Positions 48,898 through 60,800 of a DNA stretch of 64,000 nt are shown here, piece by piece. Both the position numbers and the translations under genes were made by a program. The notes under the pieces are model-generated. The model searched no databases. It was not told the DNA's origin and was given only the letters and a program-made list of their open reading frames with translations. Within the stretch, counting starts at the first letter, position 1. Each line of letters opens with the position of its first letter. The stretch comes from Acanthochromis polyacanthus (taxonomy: Eukaryota; Chordata; Actinopteri; Pomacentridae), in the NCBI RefSeq assembly GCF_021347895.1, contig NC_067121.1, positions 32,041,974 to 32,105,973 on the forward strand. The letters run 5' to 3'.

Positions 48898-51800
48898 TGT
48901 TTGTTTTACTTCATTTCTTTTGCTTAGTTTTTTCTATACTTGTGTCTTACAGGGTTAAAAATGCTCAATTTGGGTGGCATTCTTAGCCAAAGCCAGGACA
49001 GTTTTCTTTTTTTCCTTCTTTAGAAACTGTTATTTGAATCCGTCAGTGTAGTTGGGATCATTTTTTCTTAAATATTCCTTTTCTCCCAAGTTTCTGCAGA
49101 TTGGAAGTCATCCTGTCAGCCAGTATTTGGGTTCATCCACCGGCATTTATGGAGTCTTCCTGAACAACTTTTGCACTCATGTAGCGCCATTTCACTACAC
49201 TCCCACCTCTGTGCTTCACTGTCAGGATTATGCATTCACTGTGGTAGTTTTAGCTAAGTTTAAACAAAACATGCCAAACAAATTTATCTTGGTCTCATCT
49301 GACCAGAGAATGCACTCCTAATGTACATCTGGCCTCTTTATGCATTCTTTTAAAAAGGGAGGAATGGGTTTTCTTATTTTTAATGTTTTTAATTGTTGTA
49401 AAGCACTTTGTGTTGCATGTTTAAAACCGTATGAAAAGTGCTCTGTCTATAAATAAAGTTGATTGATTCAGTACGTTTATCCAACTGTTAATTTCTCAGC
49501 TACGTGTCCATGTACCACCTGGCTGAGAATCACAGGGTTCATTCTCATTATTGTAATCATGTAACACACAATGTATGCTGAACTGTGATGCAGTAACTGC
49601 TAATGGATTCATGCGTGCCCTCTTCCAGTTACTCCACAGACATTAGCTAGAGTGTGTGAGCACAGAGCAGTGATTTTTTTTTTGGACTGTACTGTGTATT
49701 TGTTGCAGAAAGTTATCGATGGTGTGAAGAGCAGCCAGGTTCGGGGGATTGGCTTTGATGCCACCTGCTCCCTCGTGGTTTTGGACCAAAGCTTCCAGCC
49801 TGTGCCAGTCAGTCAGGATGGTAGGTGATTCATTTCATTCCATTTTGAGGCATCTGACCTGAATACTGCGTTTATGTACACTTATAAACACATTTTGGGT
49901 TATTGAGGATAGAACTGATTATAACTTTGAAATGCTGATTTAATTCAGGTGTTTGTTTTTTTTATACATTTTGATAAGAAAGCCTCCAGTTAGATTGACA
50001 ATGTGCATTTTGTCGTTTACTTATATTTGATTAGCAATTCTTTTTATCCGAAAAAGTTGGTAAGGGTAATTGTTTTACCTTGCTGACATGTTTCAACTAC
50101 GTCTGCAGTCTTCCTAAGAGCGTCAGCCGACATGTGCACGTCCGTCCGTCCATACGTACGTACGCATTTCGTTTCCGGAGCATATCTCAGAAACTACTTG
50201 AGGGATTTCATTCATATTGCACGCAGGCCATCTCTATATAGTATAGATGTGCCTTTTGGGGTGTATGACCTTGACCTGATTTTCAAGGTCATAGTGAGGC
50301 ACTCCAAATATTTTTTTGTTTCCGGATCATATCTCACAAACTACTTGAGGGATTTCATTCATATTGCGCACACTAAGCCTGTTGTAATGTAGATGTGCCT
50401 TTCGGGGTGTATGACCTTGACCTGACTGTTTTTTTTTGTTTTTTTTATTTGTAGTGAAGATGTATCATTTTGTAGGTGTATCTTCCAGTATATATTATTA
50501 TTTCTTGCACTTAGAGGTACTATAAGGCGGGGGATGTTTTAAGCGGAGCGTGTTTATTTTTTATCAGGTGACCGGTCTGACAAATCTGTCAGAATCTGTC
50601 AAACAAGCCAGCCTACACCCTCCCTCAGCCTACACCCTCTCGCACACCTGGGATTCCATCCTCCAGAGAGTACTGGACATTGGGGGGTGTGGCCGGTCTG
50701 ACAAATTCTGACAGATCTGTCAGACCAGTCACCTGATAAAAAAGGACACGTCATCACACGTTGAATGACGCTCTGAGGTAAAAACATGTCAGCAAGGTAA
50801 AATAATGACCCTTACTAACTTTGTCGGATGAAAACAATTGCTATTCAAATCCTCCAGTTGTTGAGTTTTGCTTGGAAAAATTGCCTTTGTGTAATGTAAT
50901 GTCATACTTTATTGATCCTTTGAGGTATGTTCCCCTCCTCCACGGTGAGATCGAAGGTCAGGATCAGCTGCAGAGTAGAAGCCTGAAGCTGCTAGTGATT
51001 CATGTTTTTTCTAATTAAGCAAGATGGACTCAAAAGCCATCGACAGATACTAAAATACTCCTGCTAAAGTAGATGATTATTTTCGGTTGAGATAATATCA
51101 CTGAACTTGCTTGTATAGTCACTTAATAGGCCAAATAAAACTAAACATCACTGCATATTTGCCGTCAGTGATGTCAGACATTCACCCTTCCTCTCCTGGC
51201 TTTCCCAGGTGACAGCCAAAGGAACGTGGTGATGTGGATGGACCATCGTGCTGCAGAACAGGCTGCTCGGATAACAAACACAGGCCACGGGGTCCTGAGC
51301 AGGGTGGGAGGGGTCATGTCACCAGAGATGCAACCCCCAAAGCTGCTGTGGCTCAAAGAGGTGAGAGGTGAGGAGGTCGCCACCACACCACAGATCTCTG
51401 CGTGCTTTATTGTCGCTCTTTTTTACTGGCCAGTCAACGTGTACCTGGGGTTGTTTACTTGTTTTTCAGTCTTCCATGCCTTTTCCTTGGGAGGCAGCTG
51501 ATGGATAGATTCTTGAGAACACATTGCCAAGTGCTTTAGTACACCAGTAGATACACGTGCTGTCATGACCCGTTAATCAGGTGTTTATTTCCACACGTTG
51601 CTCTCATCTTTTCATCAGAATCTGAAGGAAAGCTGCTGGAACAAAGCCGCACACTTTTTTGATCTACCAGACTTCTTGTCTTGGAAGGCAACAGACTCTC
51701 TAACAAGGTGAGCCTTGTTGGATGATGTTATTATGGCTGCGGTAGATCTTTTTAACCCATATCTGTCAGATCTTGTTTGCAAGTAATTAAAATAAGACTT

Positions 51801-54800
51801 AAAAAGGTTTCAGCGCTGACAAGTTAGCTACACAATCCTGCTGCTATTACCAATATATTTGCTTATGTACTATTGTGCTGTCATATAGAAATGCAGTTCT
51901 TCAATCTAATATCTGTTTAAAGGAAAGAATCTGTTATCTGTAGCAGCGTATTCATTGTAATGTGTCCTTTATCACGGACAAAGTGTTTTTGATACTGAGA
52001 CCATAACAAGATACTTTTAACTTGTCTGAATAGATATGAAAAGTGTGTTTTTGTTAAGTATCATGTTACTGTACTATTTTGCACTGTCCCTCAGGTCTTT
52101 GTGTACTCTGGTGTGTAAATGGACGTACTGCCCTCCAGAAGGATGGGATGCCAGCTTTTGGACCAGCATTGGCCTGGAGGACCTTCTGGAAAATAACTTT
52201 TGCAAAATAGGTCAGAGAATCAGACCGTTTAATACTCGTCTTTTAGTTCAAACATGCTTTTAAACGAAGTCTTCTTTAATTTTTTAAACTGTGGCCTTTT
52301 CGTCCTCCAGGCAGTGCGTCATGCTCTCCAGGAAGTCCACTAGGAGACGGTCTCACTCAGGAGGCAGCGGCAGATTTGGGTTTGGACCCTGGAATTGCAG
52401 TCGGTGCTTCTCTGATCGATGCTCATGCTGGAGGTTTAGGTATTACACAGTTACCAGGAGACGAAAGTCTTCTCTTGGCATCAGTAAACTGACTTTGCCT
52501 CGTATATAACAAGGAGGCATAAAGTCGAATGTAGCAGCAATCAGTTAATCGATTTTTTTGTCACTTGTTACATTAATCGCCAGCTATTTTGAGGATGAAT
52601 TATGTTTGAGTAATTATTTACGAAAGAAAGTCAATATTCTCTAATTCCAGCCTCTTAAATTTACATATTCTCTGATTTGTTTGATCTTCTGTGAGAGTAA
52701 ACTGAATGTTTTTTGGTTGTGGACGAACATACAGATTTGAGGACGTCATGTTGGACTTTGGGAAACATTTATCCACGTTTTTCCACCATATTCTCAGCAG
52801 ATTAATCAAAAATAAAATAATCACTGATTGTAGCCCAGGTGTAATATTGTTGATACGTTTTGTTTCAAAAGTTGACATTTTAGTCCAACACAGAGCACCG
52901 GGAACGTCAGAATAGAAAAGCTAGTGAGAAAAAATACAACACTGAACATTTCTGAGCACTCACATTTTTGCATTTCTTGTGTGCAAGTTTCAAGTTTTAA
53001 CCTTGAAATTTCTCCTCAGCAAAGCAATTTGAAAGCGCATAAACATATCTAGATAGGTTGTTATCAGTCTAGCCATTATAATTAAAGATTTTTGAAACAC
53101 AAATCTAAGTTTGCAAGTGATGGTGGTGCCAGATGAAAGGCCCGTGGTTCACCAAATTCTTACTGGAGTCATTTAAAGTTTACCAGCTCTAATGTCAGCT
53201 GTCACATTAGAAATAAAGCAGCTGCAGTCAGGGTACACTGAGTGGTAAAATAAACATTTTAACTAACATGATTGAAAGTTTTCCTCGCTGAGATTTTTAC
53301 CGGGAAAAAAATGTTTATTCTTCTCAAAGCTTCTCATTACAACAACCTGGTTCTCTTGACTCTTCTTTGTACACGGAGAAGATTCACATGTTGCATCAAA
53401 CACCTTCTTTTATGGAAGCAAAACACAAAACCTGGTGAAGAAAACCTGAGTTAGAAAGAAGAAACTGATACCCATTGTATCTGATTTTAGGTTTTGTTGA
53501 GCCAGCTTACACAAAGAAAGCCTGGATCTGTTGAACTTGCTTCACCCTGCAGAGGAAGTTGATGAGACTTGATCCACCAACGCAGTGATCAGCAGAGCCA
53601 CAAATCAGTAGAATATCATGTTCTAAACCAAAAAATATACAAACTGATGGAAAAACTAATGAATCAAGTGTTACCACTGTTCTTAAATGAACAAATATAT
53701 ATCCTAGTGTAGCTTTAAACTTAATGAATGAAGATGGGAATGGCATAATAGAAATGGTTGACATGATAAAAATCTGCAACTCGGATTTAAACATTTTTGA
53801 CCTATCAGGAAACTCCCAACTTGAATATTTCTGGTGAAGATTAAATTTAAAAAAGGTAGTTTTAGAGTTTACTGTATCCACCAGCACCTTGTTGGCTTCA
53901 GGGTAGCAGGAGGCCATTCTCTGGCTCAGAAATCCGAACCATCTGGTTTAGTTCTGCGAGGTAAACTGCTCATGAACCCTGGCCTCCGACCTGCAGCCGT
54001 AACCTCTGCCAATCACACATTGTTGCATCAGTCAGAGGTTAAAACACTCTGCACTGTTAGTTGTTGTCCATGTCACAGTGATGTACACCCCTGGCCTCTG
54101 CATCTACACTAACCTCCAACCTTAAACTCAAACCAGCTTCACAAACATTTTCCCAGCAGTTAGTGTCACTGCTAAATTCTACGTGAAGGTTAGGAAACGA
54201 CTTCAAAAGAGTTTAAATATTCGGATCTGCAAATCATTTTGATTATTCCCCGATGGGGCTCCAACAGCAGTTTGGAAACTTTCTTTTAGCTAAAACCAAA
54301 AAAAGTCTTCATTATGACACTGAATTTTTCTCCTCTGCACAAAATAAACACTTGATAGTGACTAAGTGTAATGAAAATGTAGCATTTCTTTGCTCATTCC
54401 AGGTGTGATAGGTGCTGATGTGACTGGTTTTCAGCTGCCCTGTGAGAACCAGCCGATCACCTCACGCATGGCGATGATCTGTGGGACGTCATCCTGCCAC
54501 ATGGCGGTGAGCTGCATTTAACCTGATTTTAATCTTTTTTGAAAAATACTCCTAAAATTAGCAACAACTTTTCCTCTTTTGCATTTCACTGGAACATACA
54601 CCCATCAGGCATAACATTATGACCACCTGCCTAATATTGTGTTGGTTTCCTTTATGCTACTAAAACTCCTCTGACCCAGTGGGGCATCGACACAGAACCT
54701 CTGGGGATGTCCTCTGGCACCAGTAAATTCTGTGGGTTGCAGGATGGGACCTACCTCGATCAGATTTATCCTGGTACATCCACAGATGCTCAAGAAGATT

Positions 54801-57800
54801 TGGATCTAGGTAGTATTGTACCCGGGTGAACACCTTAGCTGTGTCGTGTTCCCAGGGCCACTCCTGAGGAGTTTTTGCAACGTGTTGAGGTGCATTGTCC
54901 TGCTGAGGGGGAAACTAGTATCAAGGACTGTTACTGACAAGGGGGGTTACTTGACCTGCAGTGTTTAGGTAGGTGGTACAAGTCAAACATCCACATGAAT
55001 GTCAGCAGAGCACTGCATTAGAACAAGATGTTGTTCACTTCACCTGTCAGTGGTCATGATGTTCTGGCTGATCTGTTTACGTTTAACCAAACTACGTGCG
55101 TCAACATGGATGTGGTGTGAACTGTGTGTGACCTTTCTTATTCCTACACACTATCACTCTATGATTAATGTGAAACTTCCTATGATTCATCCTTTACACA
55201 CAACATCTGTTTCTGAAGAGAGACTTAGTGACTCTGAGGTGACATCCTAATACACACATAAACTCTCTCTACGCTGTTTTAACTGGTCGGCTAAATTAGC
55301 TTTCTAAATAATGCTGATGACAGAAACGCTGAATTTTTTCCACTCATCTCATTTTTACATTTGTTGCATTTTGTGTTAATTTTTTAAAATGTATATAGAC
55401 TTAAATGTGGAATATGTCACTCTAAACCCCTACACTTCTCGTCAAATTCAAAGTCTCAACTAAAATCTGCTAGCTGTACATTCTGTGACCAATCCCAACA
55501 ACATTATTCCGGCATGTCATCTGCACAGGACAAGAGGAAAAGAAGATAGTGGTGAGATGACTAGCTAAATATCAACAGTCTTCCTCCTGAATTGCAGACT
55601 CTACCTTTAAATTTCTTGTCTATGCAGGGCTAATAGCAGTGGGGATCAGCAGGGAAGCTAAGTTTTAGCATATCCTGTTGATCTAGCAGCTTCCATTTTA
55701 AGCTGTAGCCTAGCCTAGCCGCGCTAGACAACCCACGGCAACGAATTTAATTCTCTGCCAGGGTGGGTCTAGTTACCCTCCGTAAGGCTTGAGGTTGGAT
55801 GCTCCTAAAACTGGCCGGACCAATCACCATGAAGTGTAGAGTCAGAAGGCGGGCGTAACTAAGTGACGACAGAGGCGCGACGATTCTGACAGAAACAACC
55901 GGAAACAACTAGCCTAGCCGCGCTAGACAACCCACGGCAACGAATTTAATTCTCTGCCAGGGTCGACAACAAAAACGACAACAGTCGTTGAGCTCCATTA
56001 GCACCGACTCTGAATAATCTTTCTGTTAACATGTCTGTAATATACTTGAGCTTCACCCATTGACTGTATAAATAAGGCTTCACCGAACTACCGCGTCCTC
56101 TGATTTCCGGCGCTCTAGGAGCCTATTCGTTGCGCTGATTGGTTGTATACCTACCCAATTGCTGCAGAGTGGTTTGATAGACAACCTTTTAGCCCGCCTC
56201 CCTCCCTGTCGAGCATTCCTAGACCTTTGCGTCTTCAGTGCATGGGTCTAGCACGGCTAGGCTAGGTGTAGCCTGCAATTTTGGAGAAATTTCACTGTAA
56301 TTCTGCTCAGTAGCGTATTTCGATAGTCAGCATTTGACAGGTTTACCATTCCTCTGACTCGCATCTCCTGTCCTCTTCTCTTTTCCCCTGCACTGTGCAC
56401 AAGCTCAAACATGCTCAAGACACGTTGGAGTCCTCTTGCGTAGATCGAGCTGAGTCACTTTGTTTCCTGTTGACAGAGCCAGAGCCTTGTACGAACTGTG
56501 GATTTTGTTTCAGCACACACACGAAACTGACAGCTAGCATGCTGTGAAGAGATATTCACTGAGTTTGATTTAAAAAGTGTATTAAATTAAAATAAGATAT
56601 TGTACCTTTTAATTTTTTATGTTACCTCTTTAGTGATGTGCATGCCATCTATGAAAACTAAGTAAACCGTGTTCATGTTTCACCGTCATGTGCATCAGAT
56701 CAGTGAGCGGCCTCTGTTTGTGCCTGGAGTGTGGGGACCCTGTTTGTCTGCTATGGTGCCTGACATGTGGCTCAACGAGGGCGGACAGAGTGCTACAGGA
56801 AGGCTGGTCAGTCCACTGTCAACATTGTTTTGACCTGAACTATGTGCAGAATTCACAGAATTCGCAGAGAACTATATGCAAATACACATGAAAATGTGGA
56901 CTTTAGCATGCACACACACCAGAGATCACCCAAATAAAATCAACACGTCCGGCCAAATAAATAGTAAACCTGAAAGCAGTTTTTCTCCTCCGCTGTAAAT
57001 ATTTGGCTTTTATATGTCTACAAAAATATACCAAATTTACACATTAATGAGGAACATGAAAGTCAAATTGTTGTCTTTTTTTTTTAAAAAAATGTAGGGT
57101 AGCTTTTTTGTAAAAGACTTTGTTTAAATCTGCTCTAGTTTTCTTTAATCTTCACATTTCATTAGAGAGAGTGAAATGGATCATTGCCAAGCCTTTAATG
57201 CAAATCGAAATTTTATCCTCCTAAAGCTTGAGTTATGATTTTGGGTGCATTTTTAGTTTTCCTGTTGCTAGTTTTTAGTAGGACCTGACGATTACAAAAA
57301 CTAAACATTGTCTTTAAGCAGGAAGTAGTTTTGGAATTAAGTGGTATCTTAATGTGGTTGTAGCTTGAGAATAGCTTGGTTTTTTTTTCTACAATTTGTC
57401 AAATTTGTATCGCATTTTAAGCTACAAACTTTCTTAAGCATAGCCAAGCAAAATTCAACTCTGAAATTTGTGTCTTTTTCCACCGGCATCCTGTTTACCA
57501 CTAATTAATGTATGGAGCTTTTTGTAACAGTAGATGGAACAAAAACTGAGGACAATAAATCTAAGTTAAACTAAATTAAGCTTGTTGTGCAGCATATTCA
57601 AAATATAATGTTCTTAAATGAGGATGCAAGGCCTAACTGGTTTCTGACTTCTCGAATATGATTTTCTCTTGAATTTTTAACTGTTTGTTCAACACAAAAG
57701 CAAACATTTTTGACTTTTTTATGGATTACCTCAGTTAATCAGCAGTTGCAACCTCACAAGACTTCGTGTCATCATAGTGCCGTCTGTCGTCTTTCTCCAT

Positions 57801-60800
57801 TTAAATATATTGCCCTGTCCTCCTACAGATCGACCACGTGGTGAAGGGCCACGCCGCCTACAGTCAGCTCCAGGAAAAGGCCCAGCAGAGGTCAGCTGAA
57901 GCATTTACTGCTGCTATTCCCAAAACTGGTTTAGCACAGCTGTCATACCCGTCAGCTTGCTGGATCAGCTGGCATTCAATAATGTTAAGTAAGCTTTAGT
58001 AAGATTAGAAGCTCAGTAATGTTGAGCATTCCCCAAGGCTTAGCTATTCTTTAGGAGAAGGCATTATTTAATTATATATTTACTTAACAATTGAAGCATT
58101 GCTACAGTCAATGCTCACCGGTTGACATTGAATATTGCATTACCGAGCCACCGTTACTGCTTTCCCTGCCATGACAAGTCAAACTATCTTCAATGAATGA
58201 GTTCTCTGTCATTTCTGTTAGTGTCCATGCTACAACATGTTTTATTTTGCCTTCCCAGAGCTCCTTTTACTGGTGAGAATATCTACAGCTACCTGAACAG
58301 CCACTTGAGCTTGATGGCTAGCTCTGATTCTGCTGTCGATCTGCTGGGATCCAGTCTTCACGTTTGGCCGGACTTCCACGGAAACAGGTCGCCGCTGGCT
58401 GACCCCACTTTGAAAGGCATGGTGAGAACTGAACAGGACTTACACTACACTGTAATATTGTGATGGCAGTGATCTTGACTTTTGACTGAAGTTTAAGTGT
58501 ATGCTTACGACAAATTTAAAGACATTTTTCAAGGAATTCCTGAGATATTGCGTTCACGATTAAACTGACAATTAACCCTACCAACAAAACCAAACTCCAC
58601 AAGGTGCCACATTCAGACCAGAGCTAAATTCTGACTGTATAACAAAATATCGCAGTTTGATTCTTTTTGTGCTGATGTTGTATAACTTTCATTAGCATTT
58701 CATAGACAAGATTTTCCAGTCCCTCGTGAAACAACCTGAAAAAGACACAGACTTTTCGGAACTTAAAATGAAAGCGTCACAGTTAAGGGTTTAATCAGTA
58801 GAGTTAAAGTCATTAAACTGAATTCTGTGTTCAGTATTTTAATTATTGTTGCCACACTGTATCTGCAAATCCAGGAAGCAGGAAGGAGTTCTGGTGATTA
58901 TTGTTTTGACTGAATCACCGGTGATTTGAGACCGAAGCAGACTTTCAAAGTCAGCTTTTCTTTCACCAACCCTTCACTGACACTCTTCTGGTTGTTATTC
59001 ACCCCCAAGACATTTTAGTGTGATTGACTCATCTCTGTTCTGCAGGTGGTCGGACTGTCTCTCTCCCAAACCCTGGATGACTTGGCTCTGCTCTATTTGG
59101 CCACGATTCAAGCCCTTGCTGTAAGTCCGATGTGGTTTCTGTTTCAAATGACTTCCTCTGTGTCACACTGATCTCCTACGAGCTTTAAGTACAAAAGGAG
59201 GTTGTGTTTGTTGTCTTGTAACCCTATTCCTCCCGCGCTGTCTGCTGTGGTTTCAGCTCGGTACGCTTCATATTCTGGAGGCCATGAAAGAGGCAGGACA
59301 TGACATCAGAACCCTCTTCCTGTGTGGAGGGTTGAGCAAAAACCCGCTGTTTGTACAGATTCACGCCAACGCTACAGGTAGGAAACACCAGTAACTGATG
59401 GCATCATTTATTGTTTTATAGCCACAGTAAGATAAAATATTTTCATTTCCACGTGTTTCTGCTACTATTTGATGAATTTTACCAAATGTAGTCAATTTTA
59501 TTTAAGCAGCCAAACATGACAAATCAAAAATTAGCCTCAAGGAGCTTTACAATCTGTTCAACACAAAACAGAAACACTTCCCCAAACTCCTTGTTTAACT
59601 TGAAAGCCACAAAACAAGCAAACAGCAAAGGAAGAGCAGTCATGTAACAGATGTGTGTGCAAAAATGATCAGCATAGTAGATTTACAGCATGGACAAGCA
59701 ATGATAATATTAACATATATCAAATCAAATCAACTTTATTTATATGGCACTTTTCATACAAAACAGTAACACAAAGTCCCTCACAGAGGATAAAAACAAG
59801 AACACCACAATATAAAACACTATGGAAAAACCCGAAACCTCCCACCCCCTACAAATACACACACAGATACACAATCACATATACATTCTCACACATATGT
59901 AGACATACGAACAGACATACAGACCCACACATACAAACATACCAACATACACACACCCACATACACCATCTGTCCGTAAGAGATATAGAAGAGACATGGC
60001 TAGGCACCGAAATCCAAGGTGAGGAAGAAGCTACCTTTGGGGGCCACGCACACCGAGAGGAGTCATGGACCATGACTGGACCAGAATCAACTCCAGGTGT
60101 GGTAGGCCCCCAGGAGGAAACACTGGAAAATCGAGGGACTAAAACAGTAAAACAAATAAATTAAAAATAAATAAAAGGTATGGAAGCTAAAACTGAGGAT
60201 AAAACAATAGGATGTATAAAGTAAAAATTTATATATAAAATAGTAATAAAAAATGGAAGAATAGAGGTCAGCTTAAGGAATTATAAAAAGTTAAAATGAG
60301 TCAGTTAAAAGCCTGACTGCAGATGAAAATTAGCTTAAAGCTATCTCTGGTACAATGCATCAAATGGAACCATTTATGTTTAATATTGTACATGGTCCCT
60401 TCTTAAATAAACTCAGAAAGAAAAAAAAATTAAAAAGATGGGTCTTGAGCCTCTTTTTAAAAACATCAACGATCTTCCAGACACATTGGACTCCCCCTAT
60501 TGAGGCCTGGAAATAGGACAAGATGAAACTTTGATGAATCTCCTATGAAAGCATTAACACACTGGGTGTTTTCGATCTCCTTCCCAGGACTGCCTGTAGT
60601 TTTGCCAGACCAGATGGAGGCTGTGTTAGTGGGAGCAGCAGTCCTGGGTGCATGCGCATCACAGGACTACAGCAACATACAGGTAGAAAGACACGCAGAC
60701 TCACACACACCATAAAGGGCTTAAGCAGAGGAGGTTTTTGTGATTTCATACATTGTTTTGGTTAAAACTGATTTATCTATGAGCTCGGCTGCACACAGAC

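Larger units (their letters stand above)
50025..50850. mobile_element. Composite inverted-repeat element in fggy intron 2
   Basis: About 0.8 kb with long terminal inverted repeats. The left end contains TAGCAATTCTTTTTATCCGA, GTTGGTAAGGGTAATTG and TTTTACCTTGCTGACATGTT. The right end (to about 50845) is its imperfect reverse complement, for example AACATGTCAGCAAGGTAAAA and TCGGATGAAAACAATTGCTA. Inside are a tandem duplication of about 105-115 bp (50168-50281 and 50320-50424) and a second inverted repeat (about 50563-50738). No transposase is seen. The superfamily cannot be assigned, since no clear target duplication was found. Confidence 0.7.

Noticed and set aside
59655..60164. 169-codon plus-strand frame
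   Set aside because: It runs through a reversed LINE tail and an ACAT-rich low-complexity tract inside an fggy intron; the peptide is a run of H/T/Y repeats.
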